Assembly (NCBI GenBank): GCA_944386285.1
Contig: CALXAM010000052.1
Coordinates: 1 to 33,975 of the forward strand
DNA from: an uncultured Clostridia bacterium
Lineage (GTDB): Bacteria > Bacillota > Clostridia > Oscillospirales > Ruminococcaceae
DNA: 33,975 bases
Direction of reading: 5' to 3'
The position numbers and the translations under genes were made by a program. Under the pieces are notes generated by a model. The model saw only the letters and a list, made by a program, of their open reading frames with translations. It did not search any database and was not told where the DNA came from. Of the stretch, positions 18,457-26,324 are shown in pieces. The number at the start of each line of letters is the position of its first letter. Within the stretch, counting starts at the first letter, position 1.

Positions 18457-20340
18457 ATGTCATATCCAATGGGAACGTATGATATCGCGGTGATCGGTGC
18501 AGGACATGCCGGCGTAGAAGCGGCGCTTGCAGCATCACGGCTTGGACTGCGTACCATTTTGTTTACATTGACGCTCGATGCGGTGGCAAATATGCCGTGT
18601 AATCCGTCGATCGGCGGTACGGCAAAAGGACACTTAGTGCGTGAAATTGACGCACTTGGCGGTGAGATGGGAAAAGCGGCTGATGCGACATTTTTAATGA
18701 GCCGCATGCTTAACCGCGGAAAAGGTCCAGCTGTACACAGCTTGCGTGTGCAGAGCGATCGGCGGGCGTATCACGTCTATATGAAGAAAAAAATTGAACA
18801 ACAGGAAAATTTATGGTTAAAACAAGATGAAATCACTGCCGTTCACGTGGATGACACCCATCATGTCTGCGCTGTGGAAACGAAGTTGGGTGCCGTTTAT
18901 GAAGTGAAAGCGGCGATTGTTTGCAGCGGAACATATCAGCGAGCGATGATTCATGTAGGCGAAGTATCGTATGCGAGCGGCCCCGATGCTGTCGCACCGA
19001 GTATCGGTCTTACTGATTGTCTGCGAGAACTCGGCATTACGATTCGGCGGTTTAAAACGGGAACACCGTGTCGTATCAATCGCAGAAGCATTGATTTTTC
19101 AAAACTGGAGGTGCAGGAGGGCGACGATCCGGTCGTTCCGTTTTCGTTTGAAACAAAACAACCGCTTCACAATCAGGTCGTCTGCCATATGGGCTATACG
19201 AATGCGCGAACGCACGAGGTGATCCGGCAGAATCTGCATCGGTCACCGATTTACAGCGGACGGATCTCCGGCATTGGCCCGCGGTATTGCCCAAGCTTTG
19301 AGGATAAAGTCGTCCGCTTTTCAGAAAAGCCGCGCCATCAGCTGTTTGTTGAGCCAATGGGACTTGATACTGATGAGATGTATATGCAGGGCATGTCATC
19401 CTCACTGCCGGAGGATGTGCAGCTTGCGTTCATTCGCACGATTGCAGGATTTGAACATGCGGAAATTATGCGTAATGCCTATGCCATCGAGTACGACTGC
19501 TGTGATCCGTTGGAATTATTGCCCACACTTGAATTTAAGGCTGTGAAAGGCTTGTATGGCGCCGGACAGTTCAACGGCACCTCCGGCTATGAGGAAGCGG
19601 CGGCACAGGGACTGATTGCCGGTATCAATGCTGCTCGTACGATTCAGGGAAAAGAACCGGTAGTGCTTGACCGTGCAAGTTCGTACATTGGAACACTGAT
19701 TGACGATTTAACAGTGAAAGGTTGTTCTGATCCGTATCGCATGATGACATCGCGCAGTGAGTACCGTTTGATTCTGCGGCAGGATAATGCTGACAAGAGG
19801 CTCACACCGCTCGGGTATGAGATCGGACTCATTAGCAAAGAACGGTATGAAGCGTTTGAAGAGAAAGTGCGGCAGATTGATGCAGAAATTGCGCGTGTGG
19901 AAAAGCAGACGATTTCGCCGAGTGACGCTCTTAATGCAATGCTTGTTTCACGTGAAACATCACCTGTGTCGACCGGTGTGCGTGCAGCGGATCTAATTCG
20001 CCGGCCGCAGCTTTCGTATAAGGATGTAATGCAGTTCGATCTCAATGCACCAGAGTTGCCAGCCGAAGTATGTGAGCAGGTTGAAATTGAGCTAAAATAT
20101 GCAGGCTACATTCAAAAGCAGCTTTCTCAGGTAAATGAAATGCGGAAGCTGGAAGCACGAAAACTGCCACAGGATGTGGATTACAATACGCTGATCGGAT
20201 TGAGCCTGGAGGCACGAGAGAAGCTTCAGAAGGTGAAACCACTCAATATTGGACAGGCATCTCGAATTTCGGGTGTTAGTCCGGCGGATATTTCAGTACT
20301 TTTAGTATGGCTACAGCAGAGAGGAGGACATCAGAAATGA
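18457..20340 (+). CDS. mnmG: tRNA uridine-5-carboxymethylaminomethyl modification enzyme MnmG (GidA)
   Basis: FAD-dependent partner of MnmE (627 aa). The dinucleotide-binding motif [10 protein letters not shown] is at 14-23. The family blocks [31 protein letters not shown] and [18 protein letters not shown] are intact, with TSRSEYRL in the C-terminal half. Length is standard. An exact parS site lies within the coding sequence (codons for LVSRET). The stop overlaps the rsmG start (ATGA), so translation is probably coupled. Confidence 0.97.
   Translation: MSYPMGTYDIAVIGAGHAGVEAALAASRLGLRTILFTLTLDAVANMPCNPSIGGTAKGHLVREIDALGGEMGKAADATFLMSRMLNRGKGPAVHSLRVQSDRRAYHVYMKKKIEQQENLWLKQDEITAVHVDDTHHVCAVETKLGAVYEVKAAIVCSGTYQRAMIHVGEVSYASGPDAVAPSIGLTDCLRELGITIRRFKTGTPCRINRRSIDFSKLEVQEGDDPVVPFSFETKQPLHNQVVCHMGYTNARTHEVIRQNLHRSPIYSGRISGIGPRYCPSFEDKVVRFSEKPRHQLFVEPMGLDTDEMYMQGMSSSLPEDVQLAFIRTIAGFEHAEIMRNAYAIEYDCCDPLELLPTLEFKAVKGLYGAGQFNGTSGYEEAAAQGLIAGINAARTIQGKEPVVLDRASSYIGTLIDDLTVKGCSDPYRMMTSRSEYRLILRQDNADKRLTPLGYEIGLISKERYEAFEEKVRQIDAEIARVEKQTISPSDALNAMLVSRETSPVSTGVRAADLIRRPQLSYKDVMQFDLNAPELPAEVCEQVEIELKYAGYIQKQLSQVNEMRKLEARKLPQDVDYNTLIGLSLEAREKLQKVKPLNIGQASRISGVSPADISVLLVWLQQRGGHQK
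19944..19959. promoter_or_regulatory. parS site (exact consensus) inside mnmG
   Basis: TGTTTCACGTGAAACA, a perfect 16-base palindrome identical to the ParB/Spo0J binding consensus. It lies in coding sequence, as several parS sites do in B. subtilis, about 8 kb from oriC. Confidence 0.95.
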
Positions 20341-21050
20341 TCGATCAGAATAAATTGATTGCGTTGTTTGGTGAAGCGAATATTTCGGTGACACCGGAAC
20401 AGGCGTCGCAGTTTGATGCATATGCGCAGATTTTGGTGGAATGGAATGAAAAAATGAATCTGACAGCGATCACTGCGCCGGATGAAATCATCGTGAAGCA
20501 TTTTCTCGACAGTGCTTTGCTTCTTTCTCATGCGGCAGTTGCGGATCATGCATCGATGATCGATGTAGGCACCGGCGCGGGATTTCCGTCCGTTCCGTGT
20601 GCAATTCTGCGACCGGATGTCAAACTGACACTGCTTGATAGCCTTAATAAACGTATTATGTTTTTAAGTCACTTAACGGCTTCCATCGGTGTGAAGGCAG
20701 ATTGTATCCATGCACGCGCGGAGGAGGGTGGCAGACAGAAAGAACTGCGGGAGCAGTTTGATGTAGCGACTGCACGCGCTGTTGCGCATTTGCGGGAACT
20801 GAGTGAATATTGTTTACCGTTTGTAAAAGTTGGCGGTATGTTTTTCGCACTCAAAGGTCCGGAGATGGAACAGGAATTGATCGAAGCAAAAACAGCAATT
20901 CGTTTGCTCGGCGGAAAAATCAAAGAGGTGAAGTCGTATACATTGCCGGATGGCAGCGGCAGAACGCTTGTGATGATTGAAAAAATATCGCAAACACCGA
21001 CAAAATACCCCCGTCCCAGTGCAAAAATCAAAAAGCAACCGCTTGTTTGA
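20337..21050 (+). CDS. rsmG: 16S rRNA (guanine527-N7)-methyltransferase RsmG
   Basis: SAM-dependent methyltransferase of G527 in 16S rRNA (237 aa; loss gives low-level streptomycin resistance in other bacteria). It has the N-terminal [10 protein letters not shown], the SAM-binding [10 protein letters not shown] (76-85), and ARAVAHL. The ATG at 20337 overlaps the mnmG stop and has AGGAGG upstream; an earlier in-frame start inside mnmG is less likely. The tail after residue 225 is basic and unconserved. Confidence 0.96.
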   Translation: MIDQNKLIALFGEANISVTPEQASQFDAYAQILVEWNEKMNLTAITAPDEIIVKHFLDSALLLSHAAVADHASMIDVGTGAGFPSVPCAILRPDVKLTLLDSLNKRIMFLSHLTASIGVKADCIHARAEEGGRQKELREQFDVATARAVAHLRELSEYCLPFVKVGGMFFALKGPEMEQELIEAKTAIRLLGGKIKEVKSYTLPDGSGRTLVMIEKISQTPTKYPRPSAKIKKQPLV

Positions 21051-21095
21051 CAGCATATTTGTCGGAAAAGCTCAGATCGTGTCAATAGAAAATAC

Positions 21096-21124
21096 TGGAA
21101 ATTAAAACACTTTTGTGTTATACT
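21096..21124 (+). promoter_or_regulatory. noc promoter
   Basis: TGGAAA (21096-21101), 17-base spacer, TATACT (21119-21124) with an extended -10 TG. The spacer contains the inverted repeat AACAC-TTTT-GTGTT (21106-21119), a possible operator. Confidence 0.62.
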
Positions 21125-21169
21125 CTGCATTGTACAAAGGACAAGCAGGGTACACGGAGGTGTTTTTTT

Positions 21170-21970
21170 ATGAAAGGAATTGGATTAAAAACAATCAATC
21201 GCGTGGTGTTAATTCCACCGGAACTAGTAGAACCAAACCCTGCCCAACCGCGTGTTGATTTTTCTGAGGAAGAATTGCATGCGCTTTCTGATAGTATTAA
21301 ACAAAACGGATTACTTCAGCCGATTACTGTTCGACGAATTGCAGGTGGAAAATATCAGCTTATTTCAGGGGAGCGCCGGCTTCGTGCCAGCATACTCGCA
21401 GGACTTTCGACGATTCCAAGTATTATCATGGATACGTCAGATCGACAGGCAGCGATTTTCGCACTGATTGAAAATATTGAACGGCAAAATCTCAATTATT
21501 TTGAAGAAGCAGCTGCGATTAAAAATCTGATTACAGAATGGGGTGTATCCCAGCAAGAAGTAGGGGAACGCCTGGGAAAAGCACAACCCACCATCGCTAA
21601 TAAAATCCGTTTGCTTCGATTTTCAGAGGAAGAACGCGCAGCACTGCTTACAAACCGGATTCCGGAGCGCCATGCGCGTGCGCTTATCTGTTTATCAGGT
21701 ACACCGCAGTTTTTGCAGGCGGTCACTCGCATTGCCGAACATAATTTGTCAGCAGAAGAAGCTGAACATATGGCACGGTTACTTGAACAACAGATTGAAC
21801 AGCCGAAAGTCCATCGAAAACGAAAAAAACCAATTATCAAAGATGTTCGTATCTTTTTGAATACAATCGACCGCGCGATTACCACTATGAGTGAAAGTGG
21901 TGTCGACGTGACGTATGAGCGGAACGACACCGATACGTGTATCGAATATGTCGTTCGGATTCCTATTTGA
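21170..21970 (+). CDS. noc: Nucleoid occlusion protein Noc (ParB family)
   Basis: ParB-type CTP-dependent DNA clamp (266 aa) that keeps the division septum off the nucleoid. The CTPase/ParB domain has PNPAQPR, the GERRLRA motif (67-73) and ENIERQN (101-107). The helix-turn-helix is at roughly 118-150 (LGKAQPTIANKIRLL). The C-terminal dimer domain ends KDVRIFLNTIDRAITT...YVVRIPI, closely resembling B. subtilis Noc as I recall it and unlike Spo0J. The gene order noc-soj-spo0J agrees. The N-terminus is about 25 residues shorter than B. subtilis Noc and lacks its amphipathic membrane helix. ATG at 21170 follows GGAGGTG. Confidence 0.88.
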   Translation: MKGIGLKTINRVVLIPPELVEPNPAQPRVDFSEEELHALSDSIKQNGLLQPITVRRIAGGKYQLISGERRLRASILAGLSTIPSIIMDTSDRQAAIFALIENIERQNLNYFEEAAAIKNLITEWGVSQQEVGERLGKAQPTIANKIRLLRFSEEERAALLTNRIPERHARALICLSGTPQFLQAVTRIAEHNLSAEEAEHMARLLEQQIEQPKVHRKRKKPIIKDVRIFLNTIDRAITTMSESGVDVTYERNDTDTCIEYVVRIPI

Positions 21971-22019
21971 TTTCGAGGAAACTCCTTGAAATAAAAAACT
22001 ACCCATTCCCCAAACCGGC

Positions 22020-22057
22020 AAAATGCGTCCAGGTTTTTCTGGACGCATTTTGTTTTT
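22020..22057 (+). terminator. noc terminator
   Basis: Perfect 13-bp stem AAAATGCGTCCAG/CTGGACGCATTTT with a 6-base loop, followed by TGTTTTTGTTT. Its T tract runs directly into the first parS site. Confidence 0.88.
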
Positions 22058-22072
22058 GTTTCACATGAAACA
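22057..22072. promoter_or_regulatory. parS-like site 1 between noc and soj
   Basis: TGTTTCACATGAAACA differs from consensus TGTTTCACGTGAAACA by one central base. It overlaps the end of the noc terminator. Confidence 0.85.
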
Positions 22073-22081
22073 TTTTTCGAT

Positions 22082-22097
22082 TGTTTCATGTGAAACA
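22082..22097. promoter_or_regulatory. parS-like site 2 upstream of soj
   Basis: TGTTTCATGTGAAACA is the reverse complement of site 1, 9 bases away, and abuts the -35 region of the soj promoter. ParB binding here could both nucleate segregation complexes and regulate soj-spo0J. Confidence 0.85.
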
Positions 22098-22099
22098 TC

Positions 22100-22128
22100 T
22101 TTTCATTCAAAACGAAGTGTGGTATACT
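22100..22128 (+). promoter_or_regulatory. soj-spo0J promoter
   Basis: TTTTCA (22100-22105), 17-base spacer, TATACT (22123-22128) with extended TG-G. The weak -35 may mean dependence on the extended -10 or on a regulator bound at the adjacent parS site. Confidence 0.65.
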
Positions 22129-22158
22129 GAAAAAAAGAACAAATAAAGGAGGAGAACC

Positions 22159-22941
22159 ATGGGAAAAATTATTGCGGTAGCAAATCAGAAAGGCGGTGTC
22201 GGAAAAACCACATCGACTGTGAATTTGGCCGCATGTGTAGGGCAACTCAGAAAAAAAGTCCTATTGATTGATATTGATCCGCAGGGAAATGCCACAAGTG
22301 GTGTCGGAATCAATAAACGTGCCGTGGAAGCGTCTTCCTATGATTTGTTGATTGGCACGGCAAAGGCAGAAGACGTTATTTTAAAAACATCATTTAAAAA
22401 TTTATCCGTTATCCCGTCAAATATTCAACTTGCAGGTGCAGAGATTGAACTTGTTGATATGGAAGACCGCGTGAATATGCTTAAAAAGGCGATTGCCGCG
22501 CAGAAAGAACAGTTTGATTATATTTTTATCGACTGCCCGCCGTCACTCGGACTCATTACATTAAATGCATTGACTGCGTGCGATACGCTGTTTATTCCGA
22601 TTCAATGTGAATACTATGCACTTGAGGGTCTATCCCAGCTGATGGCAACCGTGCGTCAAGTCAAGCGTCTGTATAATCCAAATATTGATTTGGAAGGTGT
22701 ATTGCTTACAATGTATGATGGGCGTCTGAATTTAACGGCACAGGTATTGTCCGAAGTTAAAAAATATTATGGGGAAAAGGTCTATAAGACAACGATTCCA
22801 CGAAATGTGCGGCTGTCAGAAGCGCCAAGTTATGGACAGCCAGTCTTCTATTACGATAAATCTTCGTCAGGAACAAGAGCTTATATGGAGCTTGCAAATG
22901 AATTTATAAAGCGAAATAAGGAGGCGAGCAAATGGCAGTAA
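22159..22941 (+). CDS. soj: Chromosome partitioning ATPase Soj/ParA
   Basis: MinD/ParA-type ATPase (260 aa) that with Spo0J drives origin segregation and modulates DnaA in B. subtilis. It has the deviant Walker A KGGVGKTT (11-18) with the signature lysine, IDIDPQGNAT, Walker B FIDCPPSLG, and the C-terminal VRLSEAPSYGQP. AAAGGAGG precedes the ATG. Overlaps spo0J by 10 bases. Confidence 0.97.
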   Translation: MGKIIAVANQKGGVGKTTSTVNLAACVGQLRKKVLLIDIDPQGNATSGVGINKRAVEASSYDLLIGTAKAEDVILKTSFKNLSVIPSNIQLAGAEIELVDMEDRVNMLKKAIAAQKEQFDYIFIDCPPSLGLITLNALTACDTLFIPIQCEYYALEGLSQLMATVRQVKRLYNPNIDLEGVLLTMYDGRLNLTAQVLSEVKKYYGEKVYKTTIPRNVRLSEAPSYGQPVFYYDKSSSGTRAYMELANEFIKRNKEASKWQ

Positions 22942-23789
22942 AAAAGGGCCTTGGAAAAGGATTGGATGCACTGTTTCTGGATAATGCAACAGATTCATCT
23001 GAAAACGGTGTGCAGACCATTTTGTTGAGTGAAATTACACCGAATCGCTCGCAGCCACGAAAAGTATTTGAAGATGAACCGCTTCAGGAACTTGCCGAAT
23101 CAATTCGCGCACATGGACTGATTCAGCCACTTTTGGTGCGTCCACTACCAGAGGGCGGTTATCAGATCGTTGCAGGCGAGCGCCGTTATCGTGCAAGTCG
23201 GATGGCAGGACTACGGGAAGTACCGGTCATTATCCGTGAGCTGGACGATCAAAAAACGATGGAGCTTGCGCTGATTGAAAATCTGCAGCGGGAAAACTTA
23301 AATCCTATGGAGGAAGCCGCAGGTTATCAGGAGCTCATGGAAACATACGGTATGACACAGGCAGATGTAGCAAAAAGCGTTGGAAAATCGCGGTCTGCTG
23401 TTGCAAATACACTGCGCCTTTTGAATTTACCGCAAAAGGTCATGGACTATGTGAAAAACGGACAGCTTTCCTCTGGTCATGCACGTGCAATTTTGGCGTT
23501 CGAAGAGGAAGACCGCATGTGCAAAATTGCAGAAGAGGCAGTGCAGAAAGGTTTAAATGTTCGAGAAATCGAACGCATGAGCAAGAAGGCTGCATCTTCG
23601 GAGAAAAAGAACCATGTACCTGCACATCGGGACAGCTTTTTTGATGAAATGGAGATTGCACTGCGTGAGGAACTCCACCGTAGCATTAAAATTACAAGCG
23701 ACGGAGAAAAAGGAACGCTTACGATTTCGTTTTACAGCAAAGAGGACCTTAGCGATATTGCTTCTCGGCTTGCTTTAATTAAACAGTAA
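22932..23789 (+). CDS. parB: Chromosome partitioning protein Spo0J/ParB
   Basis: parS-binding CTPase clamp (285 aa) that loads SMC and organises newly replicated origins. The N-terminal KKGLGKGLDALF is the Soj-stimulating peptide typical of ParB. The ParB domain has PNRSQPRK, GERRYRA (82-88) and ENLQREN (116-122). The helix-turn-helix is at about 134-165 (VGKSRSAVANTLRLL), and the C-terminal dimer domain contains GTLTISFYSKEDL. Start lies inside the end of soj with AAGGAGG at proper distance. Its likely targets are the three parS sites nearby. Confidence 0.96.
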   Translation: MAVKKGLGKGLDALFLDNATDSSENGVQTILLSEITPNRSQPRKVFEDEPLQELAESIRAHGLIQPLLVRPLPEGGYQIVAGERRYRASRMAGLREVPVIIRELDDQKTMELALIENLQRENLNPMEEAAGYQELMETYGMTQADVAKSVGKSRSAVANTLRLLNLPQKVMDYVKNGQLSSGHARAILAFEEEDRMCKIAEEAVQKGLNVREIERMSKKAASSEKKNHVPAHRDSFFDEMEIALREELHRSIKITSDGEKGTLTISFYSKEDLSDIASRLALIKQ

Positions 23790-23821
23790 AAACCATATTA
23801 AAAAAAGGAAGGTTATCAGTT

Positions 23822-25105
23822 ATGCTGGATATTCGAATGATCCGCGAAAACCCGGAAAAAGTAAAACAAGGAATGAAAAAACGTTGTTTGGAACTCGATT
23901 CTGTGGTCGACAGCGTTTTGGAGATTGACGTCAAACGCCGTGAGCTCTCGACAAAGACTGATCAGATGAAGAGTGAGCAAAACAGTGCAAGTAAACAGAT
24001 TCCGATGCTCAAAAAACAGGGACAGGACGTTTCTGAGATTTTGGCAAAAATGAAAACGTTGTCCGATGAAATTACTAAGAGTGCGGCAGAGGTTGCAAAA
24101 CTCGAAGAACAGCAGAAAGAACTGCTCTTAAGCCTTGCAAATATGCCGGACGAGGATTTGAGAGAAGGCGGCAAAGAGAACAACGTACCGATTCGTACCT
24201 TCCTTGAAAAACCGAAATTTTTGTTTGAGCCCAAAAATCATGTTGAACTGTGTGAATCACTTGGTTTAATCGACTATGAGCGTGGCGCAAAACTTGCAGG
24301 TGCAGGCTCCTGGGTATACCGCGGATGGGGTGCACGACTTGAATGGGCGCTGTTAAACTTCTTTATTGAGGAACACATTGCAGACGGTTATGAGTTCATT
24401 CTGCCGCCGCATATGCTCAACTACGAGTGTGGATACACTGCCGGCCAGTTCCCGAAATTTGCCGATGAGGTGTATAAAATCGCGAACCCGACAAGTGAAG
24501 TTGCAAAATTCATGTTGCCGACCGCAGAAACAGCACTCGTAAACTTACACCGCGATGAAATTTTAAACCTTTCGGATCTGCCGCGTAAATATATCGCATA
24601 TACACCGTGTTACCGCAGAGAAGCGGGCAGCTATCGTTCTGAAGAACGCGGCATGATTCGCGGTCACCAGTTCAATAAAGTTGAAATGGTGCAGTATACA
24701 ACAGAAGACGGCTCAGATGCAGCATTTGAAGAGCTTGTCGGCAAAGCAGAGCGCCTTGTACAGGAACTGGGGCTTCATCATCAGGTATCGAAGCTTGCAG
24801 CAGGCGATGTATCTTTCTCGATGGCACGCACCTATGATATCGAAGTTTGGATTCCGAGCATGGGTATCTACAAGGAAGTCAGCTCTGCATCAAATGCACG
24901 TGATTATCAAGCACGGCGAGGCAATATGCGTTATCGTGGTGAAGATAAAAAACTGCATTTTGTTCATACGCTCAATGCATCTGGTCTTGCAACCAGCCGT
25001 TTGATTCCGGCAATCGTTGAGCAGTATCAGAACGAAGACGGCTCTGTCACCGTTCCGGAAGTGCTGCGCAAATATATGGGCATTGATCGTATTACAAAAG
25101 AATAA
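23822..25105 (+). CDS. serS: Seryl-tRNA synthetase
   Basis: Class II aminoacyl-tRNA synthetase charging tRNA-Ser (427 aa). The N-terminal helical arm (about 25-110) binds the long variable arm of tRNA-Ser. The catalytic core has motif 2 TPCYRREAGSYR and motif 3 GLATSRLIPAIVEQYQ, with SNARDYQARRGNMRYR just before it. AAGGAAGG precedes the ATG. Only 32 bases separate it from parB, leaving no room for a T-box leader; it probably shares the soj-parB transcript. Confidence 0.98.
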   Translation: MLDIRMIRENPEKVKQGMKKRCLELDSVVDSVLEIDVKRRELSTKTDQMKSEQNSASKQIPMLKKQGQDVSEILAKMKTLSDEITKSAAEVAKLEEQQKELLLSLANMPDEDLREGGKENNVPIRTFLEKPKFLFEPKNHVELCESLGLIDYERGAKLAGAGSWVYRGWGARLEWALLNFFIEEHIADGYEFILPPHMLNYECGYTAGQFPKFADEVYKIANPTSEVAKFMLPTAETALVNLHRDEILNLSDLPRKYIAYTPCYRREAGSYRSEERGMIRGHQFNKVEMVQYTTEDGSDAAFEELVGKAERLVQELGLHHQVSKLAAGDVSFSMARTYDIEVWIPSMGIYKEVSSASNARDYQARRGNMRYRGEDKKLHFVHTLNASGLATSRLIPAIVEQYQNEDGSVTVPEVLRKYMGIDRITKE

Positions 25106-25107
25106 TG

Positions 25108-25145
25108 AAAAAGCGTCTATGGAATGTTCCATAGACGCTTTTTTC
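25108..25145. terminator. Terminator after serS
   Basis: Near-perfect palindrome built on AAGCGTCTATGGA/TCCATAGACGCTT with a 4-base loop and T6 after it. The A run before it means it could also serve the convergent lipoprotein gene. Confidence 0.9.
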
Positions 25146-25232
25146 AACAACAATACAATTTGATTGTGGAAAATTAGAGCTTTAACCTTGATAATCTCAA
25201 TAAAGATCTTTTATGTTTGAAAAATATGCTGT

Positions 25233-25739
25233 TTATATTTTGGTGTCAAAAAAATTATTTACGAGAGATTGAAATGAATCATAACGTTCAAATGAACCAA
25301 TGAAATTTTTTACGTCACCATTTTGAGAATACATTCCAATATATCCACGATAGCTTTCGTCTTCATGATTACAAGTGAGAATTAAAAAATCGCCATTTTC
25401 ATAAGAGAGTTGGATACAAAGACCGTCCGGAGAATCAAAAGCATAGTATTCACTTAATATGGAAACTTCGGAAAGTTGTTCAATAAACTCGGAATGTTTT
25501 TCTTTGCTTAGCACCTCAACTATAGTGGAATTGGAAGATTCAAAAGGAACGAGTTTGGAAAAGTAATTCGGAATCCATGAAATAAATTGTTTTTGTTCTG
25601 GATTTTCATAATCAATCAGTGAAATCTCCACGAGATTTTCCTTTAAATCCAGTGTATCAAATTGGGATATCGCTGGATCGCATGAGGAAAAAAGAAAACA
25701 GCAAAAAATCATACTAAGGAATAAAGAAAATTTTTTCAT
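25233..25739 (-). CDS. Putative lipoprotein of unknown function
   Basis: A 168-residue protein with an N-terminal signal MKKFSLFLSMIFCCFLF and a lipobox ending FSSC at residue 20, so it is probably anchored to the outer face of the membrane. The mature part is acidic, without internal membrane segments or a motif I recognise. ATG at 25739 has AAAGGAAG about 10 bases upstream. No strong promoter is visible; it lies downstream of tRNA-Pro and its terminator on the same strand. It faces serS. Confidence 0.72.
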   Translation of the reverse strand: MKKFSLFLSMIFCCFLFSSCDPAISQFDTLDLKENLVEISLIDYENPEQKQFISWIPNYFSKLVPFESSNSTIVEVLSKEKHSEFIEQLSEVSILSEYYAFDSPDGLCIQLSYENGDFLILTCNHEDESYRGYIGMYSQNGDVKNFIGSFERYDSFQSLVNNFFDTKI

Positions 25740-25842
25740 AAAAAATACTTCCTTTTAAAAAATTAAGATGTAAACTGTTCTGAGATCTAGCGAAGAATAT
25801 TTGATTTCTAAGGCGCGTTGACCATCCTATTTTCATTAGAAA

Positions 25843-25878
25843 TAAAAAAGAGTCTGAACGCGAACTGCGTCCAGACTC
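25843..25878 (-). terminator. tRNA-Pro terminator
   Basis: On the minus strand, GAGTCTGGACGC pairs with GCGTTCAGACTC (12 bp, one G-U), followed by TTTTTTATT. Confidence 0.88.
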
Positions 25879-25885
25879 AGTGTGG

Positions 25886-25962
25886 TGGTCGAGGCGACAG
25901 GATTCGAACCTGCGGCATCTTGGTCCCAAACCAAGCACTCTACCAAACTGAGCTACGCCTCG
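25886..25962 (-). tRNA. tRNA-Pro (anticodon UGG)
   Basis: Full cloverleaf on the minus strand: acceptor CGAGGCG/CGCCTCG, D arm with AGCTCAGTTTGGTAG, anticodon stem CTTGG/CCAAG around TTTGGGA (anticodon TGG), T arm GGTTCGAATCC, and encoded CCA at the 3' end. Confidence 0.97.
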
Positions 25963-25972
25963 TCGATTTCCT

Positions 25973-26001
25973 ATTATAGCTTCTTTTTTAAAAAATGTCA
26001 A
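25973..26001 (-). promoter_or_regulatory. tRNA-Pro promoter
   Basis: TTGACA (25996-26001), 17-base spacer, TATAAT (25973-25978) on the minus strand, 10 bases before the tRNA. Full consensus. Confidence 0.93.
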
Positions 26002-26081
26002 GATGCCATAGCCATGTGAGGAGTCAAATGTTTTTAGTATGTATAAATTGAGTTAAATCGTGAGTAATACGAAGCGTAAAC

Positions 26082-26122
26082 TTTCCACGTTTTCAACAAT
26101 TCGAATGTTGAAAACGTGGAAA
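26082..26122. repeat. 17-bp perfect inverted repeat (TGTTGAAAAC family)
   Basis: TTTCCACGTTTTCAACA (26082-26098) and TGTTGAAAACGTGGAAA (26106-26122) are exact complements around ATTCGAA. No T run follows, so it is not a terminator of a known gene. It lies in a 362-base gene-free gap between tRNA-Pro and the GH38 gene. Its core repeats the motif seen around dnaA. Confidence 0.85.
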
Positions 26123-26139
26123 AAGGCGGTTTTATGCAC

Positions 26140-26169
26140 TTTGTTTTCAACATGAGTGTTGAAAACAAA
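26140..26169. repeat. 13-bp perfect inverted repeat (second copy of the family)
   Basis: TTTGTTTTCAACA (26140-26152), TGAG, TGTTGAAAACAAA (26157-26169). Shares GTTTTCAACA/TGTTGAAAAC with the first repeat, 17 bases away. On the plus strand it is followed by A residues rather than T. Confidence 0.85.
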
Positions 26170-26253
26170 AAAAGTAGCCGCAAAAATACGCGCTTTTTCC
26201 TGTATAAATTACGATTTGTAATATTGTTTGCAATAAATTTTTTAAAATATGTA

Positions 26254-26282
26254 TTGACATATTGAGCGCTTCTCGTTAATAT
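26254..26282 (+). promoter_or_regulatory. Promoter of the GH38 gene
   Basis: TTGACA (26254-26259), 17-base spacer, TAATAT (26277-26282). A short repeat TATTG-TTTG-CAATA (26222-26235) lies just upstream and the two long inverted repeats lie further upstream; any of these might be operators. Confidence 0.75.
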
Positions 26283-26324
26283 GTATGGGAACCATTATTT
26301 TAATGAAACACAGGAGGTCTTGCA

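Noticed and set aside
23790..23821. T-box leader before serS
   Set aside because: Only 32 bases separate parB and serS, too short for a T-box.
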